From the NCBI GenBank assembly GCA_023667165.1, contig JAMPAO010000030.1, positions 1 to 24,734 of the forward strand: a stretch of 24,734 bases of DNA, in the 5' to 3' direction. This document shows positions 15,325-21,335 of this stretch, in pieces (position 1 is the first letter of the stretch; every line of letters begins with the position of its first letter). Made by a program: the position numbers and the translations under genes. The stretch is from Ruminococcus sp. (GTDB taxonomy: Bacteria > Bacillota > Clostridia > Oscillospirales > Ruminococcaceae). The notes below the pieces were generated by a model. It was not told the DNA's origin and did no database searches. It worked only from the letters and a program-made list of their open reading frames with translations.

Positions 15325-15827
15325 TTACGTTCCTCCGTTCTTTTTAAAGCCTCCTGCGTTTCTTCAAGCGTTAGGAAATAGTCCTGCGGATAGCCGCAAG
15401 CATAATACCATTTATCCTCCGTACAAATATCGGCAAGAGGTACTCCTAAACCGCCGATTATAAAGCGGTCGATTTGTCCCGATACAATCCGCTGTTCTCT
15501 GTGCCTGCCCGATTTTATATTTTCAATCATATACACCGTGCCGCCAACCTTGCAAGGCAGATAAAGCCTGTTACTATTATTAAATCCAAGCAGATAATCC
15601 GTTGACGTATTAAACAGCTTTGCAATGGAAATCAATATTGGTATTCTCGGCAGTCTGTTTCCCATAGCATAGTAAACAATGCTCTGCCTTGATATTCCCA
15701 AAGTATCGGCAACATCGTTAAGCGACATTTGATAAGCATTACGCAGTACCGTAAACCGCCTGCTGAAAACTTTCGCCGTGTCCTTATTAAATGATTTATA
15801 GGCTTCAAGTTCGGGCGTGAGTTTCAT
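15321..15827 (-). CDS. Cro/CI-type HTH regulator, 168 aa
   Basis: Start chosen at ATG 15827, seven bases after GGAGG. The N-terminal ~75 residues form an HTH_3 domain: FTVLRNAYQMSLNDVADTLGISRQSIVYYAMGNRLPRIPILISIAKLFNTSTDYLL. The remaining C-terminal ~90 residues are of unknown fold and end in charged TLEETQEALKRTEERK. It lies directly after guide unit A and is coupled to the membrane-protein gene. Confidence 0.75.
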   Translation of the reverse strand: MKLTPELEAYKSFNKDTAKVFSRRFTVLRNAYQMSLNDVADTLGISRQSIVYYAMGNRLPRIPILISIAKLFNTSTDYLLGFNNSNRLYLPCKVGGTVYMIENIKSGRHREQRIVSGQIDRFIIGGLGVPLADICTEDKWYYACGYPQDYFLTLEETQEALKRTEERK

Positions 15828-15875
15828 TGTCATTCCTCCGTTCTTTTTTATAGTCTTTAAATTAGAATTTATGCC

Positions 15876-15962
15876 CTTACATCACACATACGCGCAAATT
15901 GCAATTTTGTCAAGGCTGAAAATTTACAACTTCTTACATCACGCCTACGCAAAAATTGCAAC
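15876..15962 (-). CRISPR. Guide unit A mini-array: two repeats, one spacer
   Basis: Repeats at 15933-15962 (scaffold-proximal) and 15876-15905 flank a 27-nt spacer (15906-15932). On the guide strand each repeat begins G/ATTGCAAT and ends GTGATGTAAG. The spacer reads AAGTTGTAAATTTTCAGCCT in its first 20 bases and then contains TTGACA. The proximal repeat differs from the other units in its middle (TTTTTGCGTAGG), matched by a change in the antirepeat. Confidence 0.8.
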
Positions 15963-16102
15963 CGCGCCGTAGCGCAACGTCCGCACGGACTTTATGTGCG
16001 GAGTTTATACCTTACCGAGAGTATCACCAACGCCGCAAGCGGCGGTTTACGGCTACTTTCTCGGCTTTAGGCTGCTAAGTCAGCCCGTCCCCAGTGGGGA
16101 AT
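15963..16102 (-). ncRNA. Guide unit A scaffold: Cas12f1-type tracrRNA fused to its repeat
   Basis: On the - strand it opens with AATTCCCCACTGGGGACG, then GGGCTGACTTAGCAGCC (stem-loop). CCGAGA later pairs with TCTCGG, enclosing a CGCCGC/GCGGCG hairpin. After GGTATAAAC comes the hairpin CTCCGCAC...GTGCGGA, and then the antirepeat. The order CCGAGAA-GT ... CTCGGTAAGGTA ... AACTCCG ... CGGACG is what I recall of AsCas12f1 tracrRNA. It continues without a break into the repeat at 15962. Its 5' end overlaps the last codons of the HTH gene 16080-16310. Confidence 0.8.
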
Positions 16103-16310
16103 TATTTATAAGATAATCAACCGTAACGCCGAGATAATCTGCAATAATCACAATTTTGGCAAGCCGCGGTTCAAACCCTCGTTTAAGATTATCAATAACG
16201 TTCTTGCTCAAACCGCACTCTTGCAGCATACGGTTTACCGATATGTTTTTCCTTTCGCACAATTCTATAATATTCTGCGTTAGGATTTCAATATTGAAAA
16301 TACTATCCAT
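16080..16310 (-). CDS. Small Cro/CI-type HTH regulator, 76 aa
   Basis: ATG 16310 is taken as start; a GTG three codons earlier (16319) is possible. Almost the whole protein is an HTH domain: NIIELCERKNISVNRMLQECGLSKNVIDNLKRG, followed by IVIIADYLGVTVDYLINN. The last six residues (SPLGTG) and the TGA stop are encoded by the palindrome and first stem of guide unit A. This suggests the unit was inserted at or replaced the original 3' end. Confidence 0.75.
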   Translation of the reverse strand: MDSIFNIEILTQNIIELCERKNISVNRMLQECGLSKNVIDNLKRGFEPRLAKIVIIADYLGVTVDYLINNSPLGTG

Positions 16311-16356
16311 AATTCCCACTTTCTTATTATTTGAATTTATGTCTTACTATTTTCTT

Positions 16357-16513
16357 CTTACATTAAGCGCACGCGAGTTGCAACTGGCTCAAGCGAGTAT
16401 ACCTACTACTGTCCCGACACCTTACATCACACACGCGCGAATTGCAACACTGGTGAGCCGTTGTGGAGACTAAATACCCATCTTACATCACGCATACATA
16501 CGCGAATTGCACC
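16357..16513 (-). CRISPR. Guide unit B mini-array: three repeats, two spacers
   Basis: Repeats at 16482-16513 (proximal), 16421-16448 and 16357-16384. Spacers are 33 nt (16449-16481, guide strand ATGGGTATTTAGTCTCCACA...) and 36 nt (16385-16420, GTGTCGGGACAGTAGTAGGT..., with TATACT inside). It is the only unit here with two spacers. The two distal repeats are shorter (28 nt) than the proximal one (32 nt). Confidence 0.8.
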
Positions 16514-16655
16514 CGCGCCGCAGCGCAACGTCCGCACGGACTTTAATGTGCGGAGCTTATACCTTGCCGAGAGTATCACCCACACCGCAAGCGGCGGTTT
16601 ACGGTTACTTTCTCGGCTTTAGGCTGCTAAGTCAGCCCGTCCCCAGTGGGGAATT
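16514..16655 (-). ncRNA. Guide unit B scaffold, immediately after the Cas12f1-like stop codon
   Basis: The stop codon of the Cas12f1-like gene (16658-16656) runs directly into AATTCCCCACTGGGGACGGGCTGAC. The scaffold differs from unit A at only a few positions and keeps every stem (GGCTG/CAGCC, CCGAGA/TCTCGG, CGCC/GGCGG, CCGCAC/GTGCGG). A tracr next to the effector gene is the usual Cas12f arrangement; here it is also joined to the array. Confidence 0.85.
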
Positions 16656-18026
16656 TTAATCAACGTCGGTTTCGGAGTTATCGTCCTCCGTTTTTTTGAT
16701 TTTTATAATATCAGCCATATTCTGAACGGAAACAGCATTTTGCACAATTCTGTCAAGTTCAAATACTTCTCCGCACTCCGAGCATACATACTTTACCTCG
16801 CCGCTGTCGTATGTAACCTTTTCAACCGTAAGAGAATTACAGCCCGTACACCACTTTTGAATTTGCTTGTACGGTAGCTTGACAACGTTTATGCCGTACT
16901 CTTTAGCCTTGACTTCAATCTTCGTCATAAGGTCATAATACGACCAGTTTTTCATCAGCTTGTACCTTTCAAGCTCGTCAGCCGCATATCCCGTTAAATC
17001 TTCAATCTGTATCGTCCCGCAGCCGTTCTGCACCGACCAGTTTACTATTTGCCGACTGTAACGGTGATTTACGGTATTCCGAAAGTTAGCGACTTTCGTC
17101 CCTATTTTTTCAAGAGGTTTCATTTTGGCGTGATAACCGTGTCCCGTCCGACCGTCACCGCATAAATCCGAATGCTTTCTGCTTGCGTTTCCTATACTTT
17201 TTCTCCGCTTTTCAATTTGCGCCGCAAAAGCTACAATTTCCCCGCCGTCGATATTCAAAACGCGGCTGCTGTTGTTAAACGTGCAAGTCACCGCGTTATT
17301 CTCGGCAATATGTACGCCCATAATATTATTTTTATCAAGTTCCGTTTCATCTGCTTTTTTCTCGAATGAAAAGCACATCAGCAGATACCACCTGCCGTTA
17401 TCATATTTGAGTTTACTGCCGCAAATCGTATACACTTCATCATAGCAGCGTTCAAGTATCGGATTTATAAACTTTTTGCTTCTCGCAGGAACGACCGCCT
17501 TAAACCTTAAAGAGCCGCTTTTCAAGTCAAGCTCTTTTTTCATTTTTTGAGACAGCAAGCTCAACTCAAAAATCCACTCGGTAACAGCTCCGTTATCGTC
17601 CGTTTCACAATACAGCTTTATAGACTTTTTGTGCAAATCAATAGGAATATCCTTTTTGTATGACGGAACGGAAGCATTTCCCCACATTATATCGCTTTTC
17701 ATAGAGCTGAATTTTCCCGTAACCTCCTGCAAGGTCGAGCTTAAATTACCCGTGTTTACGTCGGGAGCGTCCTCCTTAATCCTGTCATAAATAACAGCTT
17801 GCAGCGACTTTCCGAGCAGTTTTCCCTTTTCATCTTTTGTAAGGTATTCGCCGTACTTCTTTTTCCAGTCCGATTCAAAACCGTTAAACTCCCAACACAT
17901 CTGTACTGCGCGGTTTGCGGCGGCTCTTACTTCGCGCTGGAGCTGCCATAGCGTTTCCTGCACCTTTTTAAAATCAAGACGTTCATCATCTTTGTAGTAT
18001 AACTGTAATTTAATAACCTTTGTCAT
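16656..18026 (-). CDS. Cas12f1-like RNA-guided protein with inactivated RuvC (natural dCas12f1)
   Basis: 456 residues, ATG 18026 after AAAAGGAGAAG. Homology to AsCas12f1 (422 aa) is visible along the length: WEFNGFESDWKKKYGEY (45-61), TGNLSSTLQ (92-100), VPSYKKDIPIDLHKKSI (120-136) and IEKRRKSI (271-278). It continues with KPLEKIGTKVANFRNTVNHRYSR (303-325), GCGTIQIEDLT (335-345) and NWSYYDLMTKIEVKAKEYGI (360-379). Zinc-ribbon cysteines C393, C396, C415 and C418 are present. RuvC-I should read GIDLG but reads G-V-H239-I-A, so the metal-binding aspartate is lost. RuvC-II E342 is kept. D425 sits at the expected distance from the zinc ribbon, but the following D-x-N-A-A motif is rewritten (DRIVQNAV). 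I infer guide-directed DNA binding without cleavage, hence repression or similar. Family: high confidence; inactivity: inferred. Confidence 0.9.
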   Translation of the reverse strand: MTKVIKLQLYYKDDERLDFKKVQETLWQLQREVRAAANRAVQMCWEFNGFESDWKKKYGEYLTKDEKGKLLGKSLQAVIYDRIKEDAPDVNTGNLSSTLQEVTGKFSSMKSDIMWGNASVPSYKKDIPIDLHKKSIKLYCETDDNGAVTEWIFELSLLSQKMKKELDLKSGSLRFKAVVPARSKKFINPILERCYDEVYTICGSKLKYDNGRWYLLMCFSFEKKADETELDKNNIMGVHIAENNAVTCTFNNSSRVLNIDGGEIVAFAAQIEKRRKSIGNASRKHSDLCGDGRTGHGYHAKMKPLEKIGTKVANFRNTVNHRYSRQIVNWSVQNGCGTIQIEDLTGYAADELERYKLMKNWSYYDLMTKIEVKAKEYGINVVKLPYKQIQKWCTGCNSLTVEKVTYDSGEVKYVCSECGEVFELDRIVQNAVSVQNMADIIKIKKTEDDNSETDVD

Positions 18027-18099
18027 TTTTACTTCTCCTTTTTATATACTTTGTTCAACAGCAACCCAGTTGTACATTGACAAATAATTTTTCTTTTCT

Positions 18100-18196
18100 C
18101 TTACATCACGCACACACGCGCGAATTGCAACTTGGATTGTGCAAACATAGAAACGAAATCCTCTCTTACATCACGCGCATACGCGCGAATTGCAAC
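18100..18196 (-). CRISPR. Guide unit C mini-array: two repeats, one spacer
   Basis: Two 32-nt repeats (18165-18196 proximal, 18100-18131) flank a 33-nt spacer (18132-18164) that reads AGAGGATTTCGTTTCTATGT at its 5' end on the guide strand. It resembles a ribosome site plus ATG. The array ends 70 bp upstream of the Cas12f1-like start, so the array transcript would run on into that gene. Confidence 0.85.
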
Positions 18197-18338
18197 CGCG
18201 CCGCAGCGCAACGTCCGCATGGACTTTAATGTGCGGAGTTTATACCTTACCGAGAGTATCACCCACGCCGCAAGCGGCGGTTTGCGGTTACTTTCTCGAC
18301 CTTAGGCTGCTAAGTCAGCCCGTCCCCACTGTGGAATT
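18197..18338 (-). ncRNA. Guide unit C scaffold
   Basis: Same architecture as units A and B. The large stem is GTCGAGA/TCTCGGT instead of GCCGAGA/TCTCGGT, so pairing is kept by a G-U wobble. The opening palindrome has one change (TTCCACAGTGGGGA). It follows directly the sequence after the distal repeat of unit D, so units D and C are in tandem. Confidence 0.8.
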
Positions 18339-18395
18339 TTTATTACAACATCTGCCTTTCTGCGTTCTACTTTTAAACTTAAGTATTGACTTTTC

Positions 18396-18494
18396 CTTAC
18401 ATCACGCGCACACGCGCGAGTTGCAACCAGACCGCCGCATTGATAATTACTACAATAAAATACTTACATCACGCGTACATACGCAAATTGCAAC
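18396..18494 (-). CRISPR. Guide unit D mini-array: two repeats, one spacer
   Basis: Two 32-nt repeats (18463-18494 proximal, 18396-18427) flank a 35-nt spacer (18428-18462). Its guide-strand 5' end is TATTTTATTGTAGTAATTAT and it ends CAATGCGGCGGTCTG. Confidence 0.85.
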
Positions 18495-18635
18495 CGCGCC
18501 GCAGCGCAACGTCCACACGGATTTTAATGTGCGGAGCTTATACCTTGCCGAGAGTATCACCCACGCCGCAAGCGGCGGTTTGCAGTTACTTTCTCGACCT
18601 TAGGCTGCTAAGTCAGCCCGTCCCACTGGGAAATT
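18495..18635 (-). ncRNA. Guide unit D scaffold, immediately after a CDS stop
   Basis: Begins right at the TAA of the 160-aa gene (18638-18636) as AATTTCCCAGTGGGACGGGCTGAC, with a shortened palindrome. The CTCCGCAC hairpin pairs here with GTGTGGA through a G-U wobble. All other stems are conserved. Confidence 0.8.
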
Positions 18636-19118
18636 TTATTCCGTCTTCCGAAACTTCCCGCGCTGCTGTTTTATCCGTTCGGGCATTTCATTGGAAAACT
18701 TGCCGTTATACTTCTCCTGTGATTTTCTGCGCTTTTCTTCAAGCAGTTCGCGATTTTCTTCGCGCTTTTGTACAGCCTTTTCCTCCGTCCAACCGCACTC
18801 GTTCACATTATCCCGCAGCATTTCAAGCAGTTTTTTGTAGTCAATTTTATCACCGAAAAGAAGCGACCTTATTATTTCAAAATTATCTGCCATATCCATA
18901 AGCTCGTCGCTGTTATAAATTTTTTCGCACCTTTCTGCAACGGCGCACATAGATGATAATTCAAGTTTTTCCGTTACATCTTTCCATTCGCAGCATTGCA
19001 GAACATTAAATCCGTCAATTATGCCGTTAAGCGCAGACAGAATTTTAATGCCGTAATCGTCCATACCTTTCTTCCAAATGTACAAATCCTTTGCGGATAT
19101 TTCTTTTTTCTCGTTCAT
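18636..19118 (-). CDS. Hypothetical protein, 160 aa
   Basis: ATG 19118 follows AATAAGGAGATTTTATT. The product is helical and charged. The N-terminal part includes LYIWKKGMDDYGIKILSALNGIIDGFNVLQCCEW; residues 55-105 include AERCEKIYNSDELMDMADNFEIIRSLLF. The strongly basic C-terminus (REENRELLEEKRRKSQEKYN ... RIKQQRGKFRK) looks fit for nucleic-acid contact. It lies between guide units E and D, in an operon with the Cas12f1-like gene, so a partner role is possible but unsupported by any recognised domain. Confidence 0.6.
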   Translation of the reverse strand: MNEKKEISAKDLYIWKKGMDDYGIKILSALNGIIDGFNVLQCCEWKDVTEKLELSSMCAVAERCEKIYNSDELMDMADNFEIIRSLLFGDKIDYKKLLEMLRDNVNECGWTEEKAVQKREENRELLEEKRRKSQEKYNGKFSNEMPERIKQQRGKFRKTE

Positions 19119-19174
19119 AATAAAATCTCCTTATTATTTTCTGTATTATGTAACAGTATTTTAAAAAAATTATA

Positions 19175-19267
19175 CTTACATCACACACGCGCGAGTCGCA
19201 ACGAAATAGATTTAGAAAGGTTGATTTAGATGATTCTTACATCACGCGCATACACGCGAATTGCACC
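19175..19267 (-). CRISPR. Guide unit E mini-array: two repeats, one spacer
   Basis: Repeats at 19236-19267 (32 nt, proximal) and 19175-19202 (28 nt) flank a 33-nt spacer (19203-19235). On the + strand the spacer contains AGAAAGGTTGATTTAGATG, which looks like a ribosome site and start codon. Fifteen bases of it (TAAATCAACCTTTCT on the guide strand) also occur at 8515-8529. Confidence 0.85.
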
Positions 19268-19405
19268 CACGCCGCAGCGCAACGTCCACACGGACTTTAA
19301 TGTGCGGAGCTTGTACCTTGCCGAGAGTATCACCCACGCCGAAAACGGCGGTTTGCGGCTACTTTCTCGATTTTAGGCTGCTAAGCCAGCCCTGTTTCCC
19401 GCAAA
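19268..19405 (-). ncRNA. Guide unit E scaffold, most diverged copy
   Basis: Starts after the TGA of the 77-aa gene. The opening palindrome is almost lost (GCGGGAAACAGGG), but GGCTGGCTTAGCAGCC, ATCGAGA/TCTCGG and CTCCGCAC/GTGTGGA remain. The inner hairpin is CGCCGTTTTCGGCG instead of CGCCGCTTGCGGCG, still a stem. The antirepeat tip GGCGTG is altered but still pairs with the CGCGT of its own repeat. Confidence 0.75.
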
Positions 19406-19639
19406 TCAATTATCGGAACTTTCAGCGGAAACAACAATTATTCCGTCCTTTGCAGAAATTTCAGTAGGTTCGTATTCCGCAAATACAGCCAAATCCTCAA
19501 AAGTTACCTCTGAAACAGTACCCTCATAGAACGGCTCGTCCTCGGTGAACATCACAATTTTCTGCGAAGATGACATCATCAGAAAAAGTTTTATCCACTT
19601 TGCCATTTTAGCTAATTGTTTATTTTGGTAGTTATCCAC
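19406..19639 (-). CDS. Small hypothetical protein, 77 aa
   Basis: GTG start at 19639, eight bases after GGAGG; an earlier GTG (19648) overlaps that site. After a basic N-terminus (NKQLAKMAKWIKLFLMM) the protein is strand-rich and acidic (EDEPFYEGTVSEVTFEDLAVFAEYEP). No family recognised. Its stop abuts guide unit E. Confidence 0.55.
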   Translation of the reverse strand: MDNYQNKQLAKMAKWIKLFLMMSSSQKIVMFTEDEPFYEGTVSEVTFEDLAVFAEYEPTEISAKDGIIVVSAESSDN

Positions 19640-19662
19640 GCTAATCACCTCCTTTCGAATTT

Positions 19663-20583
19663 TTAAAAATTTAAACCTCTGTTACGGCAATACTCCCGCC
19701 AGTTTTCCTTTTTGTAGCATTTGCCGTACACATAACGCTGTGCAAATTCCAACTGCGCCGCGTTGGGTATGATACCCTCGTGCCCGTTGCGCTCGGCTTG
19801 CGCGTACAGATTGAAATTCCTGCAAAGCCTGTTAAGCTCCTGCACTCGGAAGTCGGCTTCCTGCAAGTCGGAACGCACCAGTGTGTATATAAAAATTTTA
19901 CTTTTGGGAATTTTATACCGTTCAAACATTTCTGCCGCGCGGACAAAATACGGGAGCTGTGAGCAGGAATCGCAGGAAAAGCGTATATACTTAATCCACC
20001 GTATCTTTTTAAGGAGCTTGCACACATCATCTGTCAACAGTCTAATATCCATACCTTGATTAAGGTCTATACGGTAATCTGTGTCAGCCAGTTCCGCAAG
20101 CTGTTCCAAGCCGTAACCGCAGGCAAGGATATTATTATCCATAAGTACCAGTTTGTCGGTATCGGGTCGTACAAGCTGCCGCCACGTTCGGTATGCTCTG
20201 ATTGCTCCCTCTTTCTGCGGAACATAACACCACGGGCATTTATTGGGACAACCCCTTGTAAGAAAACCTATTGCATAGTCGCAATTGGGGTAAATGGAAT
20301 AATCCGGAAACATCTCGTCTATTTCGGCGGGGAGTTCCGAGAATATTCCGTACCCCGTACCGCCCTTTACGGTCTTTTCGGCAGGCAGGAACGGGTTTTC
20401 TTCCGTAAAGTCAAAAACTTTAGAGGAATAAATACGGTCATATTTGTCATTGTCAAGCGCACACCACCAGTCAACCGTGTCCCCGAGGGACTTGTGATAC
20501 GCTGAAATCTTCATCAGCGCGTAATTCGGAAAACTCTTGCGCGGCATATGCTCATATTCGGCGTCGTGCAAACCTATCAACAT
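19663..20583 (-). CDS. Radical SAM family protein, 306 aa
   Basis: Start chosen at 20583 (MLIGLHDAEYEHMPRKSFPN), with GAGGGGAAATGT just upstream; the frame is open to 20646 but that overlaps the HTH gene. The cluster C112-x3-C116-x2-C119 (RGCPNKCPWC) binds the iron-sulfur cluster that activates S-adenosylmethionine. IDLNQGMDIRLL and KYIRFSCDS fit the TIM-barrel strands. The first ~100 residues resemble the cobalamin-binding-like lead of MiaB/HemN-type proteins in shape (FPNYALMKISAYHKSLGD). Such phage- and plasmid-borne proteins have no defined substrate. Confidence 0.75.
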   Translation of the reverse strand: MLIGLHDAEYEHMPRKSFPNYALMKISAYHKSLGDTVDWWCALDNDKYDRIYSSKVFDFTEENPFLPAEKTVKGGTGYGIFSELPAEIDEMFPDYSIYPNCDYAIGFLTRGCPNKCPWCYVPQKEGAIRAYRTWRQLVRPDTDKLVLMDNNILACGYGLEQLAELADTDYRIDLNQGMDIRLLTDDVCKLLKKIRWIKYIRFSCDSCSQLPYFVRAAEMFERYKIPKSKIFIYTLVRSDLQEADFRVQELNRLCRNFNLYAQAERNGHEGIIPNAAQLEFAQRYVYGKCYKKENWREYCRNRGLNF

Positions 20584-20593
20584 ACATTTCCCC

Positions 20594-20800
20594 TCACTTT
20601 TTGACATATTCCAAAATATCCGCAGGCTGACATTCAAGCACTTCACATATTGCCTCCAACATAGAAAAGCGTATAGTCTTGACTTTCCCCGTTTTCAGTC
20701 TGGAAAGATTTACATTGCTCACTCCAACCTTTTTGGAAAGTTCATTTAAGGATATTTTCCTGTCAGCCATAATTCGGTCAAGTCTCACCACTATAGCCAT
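20594..20800 (-). CDS. Small Xre-type HTH regulator, 68 aa
   Basis: The whole product is a Cro/CI-like domain of the YozG type: IVVRLDRIMADRKISLNELSKKVGVSNVNLSRLKTGKVKTIRFSMLEAICEVLECQPADIL. The ribosome site is weak (GTAGGTTCAG). It is likely a local transcriptional regulator in the operon leading to the radical SAM gene. Confidence 0.8.
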   Translation of the reverse strand: MAIVVRLDRIMADRKISLNELSKKVGVSNVNLSRLKTGKVKTIRFSMLEAICEVLECQPADILEYVKK

Positions 20801-20807
20801 ACTGAAC

Positions 20808-21185
20808 CTACTTTAATTTAATGGTGTAAACGCCGTTTTCAAAATTTATAATTTCGTACCGCTCTTGAAATTCATTCATATCGGCTTCGGCAGTTACCGT
20901 GACTTCATATTTCCCTGTGCTTTCCGTAAGTCCCAAGCTGTCCGCGTAAGACATAAAGTCGTCACTATTTATAACTGCCCACAAAGAAACCATAAGTGCC
21001 ACGCCGACAACTGACAGAATAACTCCGACTATTTTTTTGAAATCGGAAAAATCTCTGTAACCGTCTATGTGCAGTTTTACTCCGCCGAACGACATAACAG
21101 TAGCTGCAATCAAAATTGCACCGATTAAATAACTTCCGAAAACTGAAAGATTTGTAACTTCTTTAATAAATATAACGCCATTCAT
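20808..21185 (-). CDS. Hypothetical two-helix membrane protein, 125 aa
   Basis: ATG 21185 after AAAAGGAGAAAAAATT. Hydrophobic segments near residues 15-35 (VFGSYLIGAILIAATVMSF) and 52-71 (IVGVILSVVGVALMVSLWAV) flank a short loop. The C-terminal ~50 residues form a strand-rich soluble tail (YEVTVTAEADMNEFQERYEIINF). Unknown family. Confidence 0.6.
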   Translation of the reverse strand: MNGVIFIKEVTNLSVFGSYLIGAILIAATVMSFGGVKLHIDGYRDFSDFKKIVGVILSVVGVALMVSLWAVINSDDFMSYADSLGLTESTGKYEVTVTAEADMNEFQERYEIINFENGVYTIKLK

Positions 21186-21331
21186 AATTTTTTCTCCTTT
21201 TCATTTTTATTATTTTTTAAATATTCTTGAAATTGCTCATCTTTGGGTTTGTGCAACTTTGTCAAAAGCCACACGGTAACAACAATAGCCGCTATCTGCA
21301 CAATTGCCCAAGCAATCATAAAAATTTCCAT
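21182..21331 (-). CDS. Small single-pass membrane protein, 49 aa
   Basis: Start at ATG 21331 with CGGAGAGATAATACA upstream; longer frames only read through the relaxase gene in another frame. MEIFMIAWAIVQIAAIVVTVWLL is a transmembrane helix, followed by a charged tail (KPKDEQFQEYLKNNKNEKEKK). The start overlaps the relaxase stop region, and its own stop overlaps the next gene by four bases. Confidence 0.6.
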   Translation of the reverse strand: MEIFMIAWAIVQIAAIVVTVWLLTKLHKPKDEQFQEYLKNNKNEKEKKL

Positions 21332-21335
21332 TGTA

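Noticed and set aside
16656..18026. Annotation as an IS605-family TnpB transposon protein
   Set aside because: Motifs match Cas12f1 better, CRISPR repeats and tracr-like scaffolds are adjacent, and no TnpA or transposon ends with a single omega-RNA are seen.
18020..18901. Open frames on the + strand through the repeat regions
   Set aside because: They only read through repeats and scaffolds, lack ribosome sites and repeat the same peptide from each unit; the - strand RNA interpretation explains the sequence.
15963..19405. Scaffold copies as rRNA, tRNA or a riboswitch
   Set aside because: No tRNA cloverleaf or known riboswitch core; each is followed by a repeat and spacer and matches Cas12f1 tracrRNA layout.
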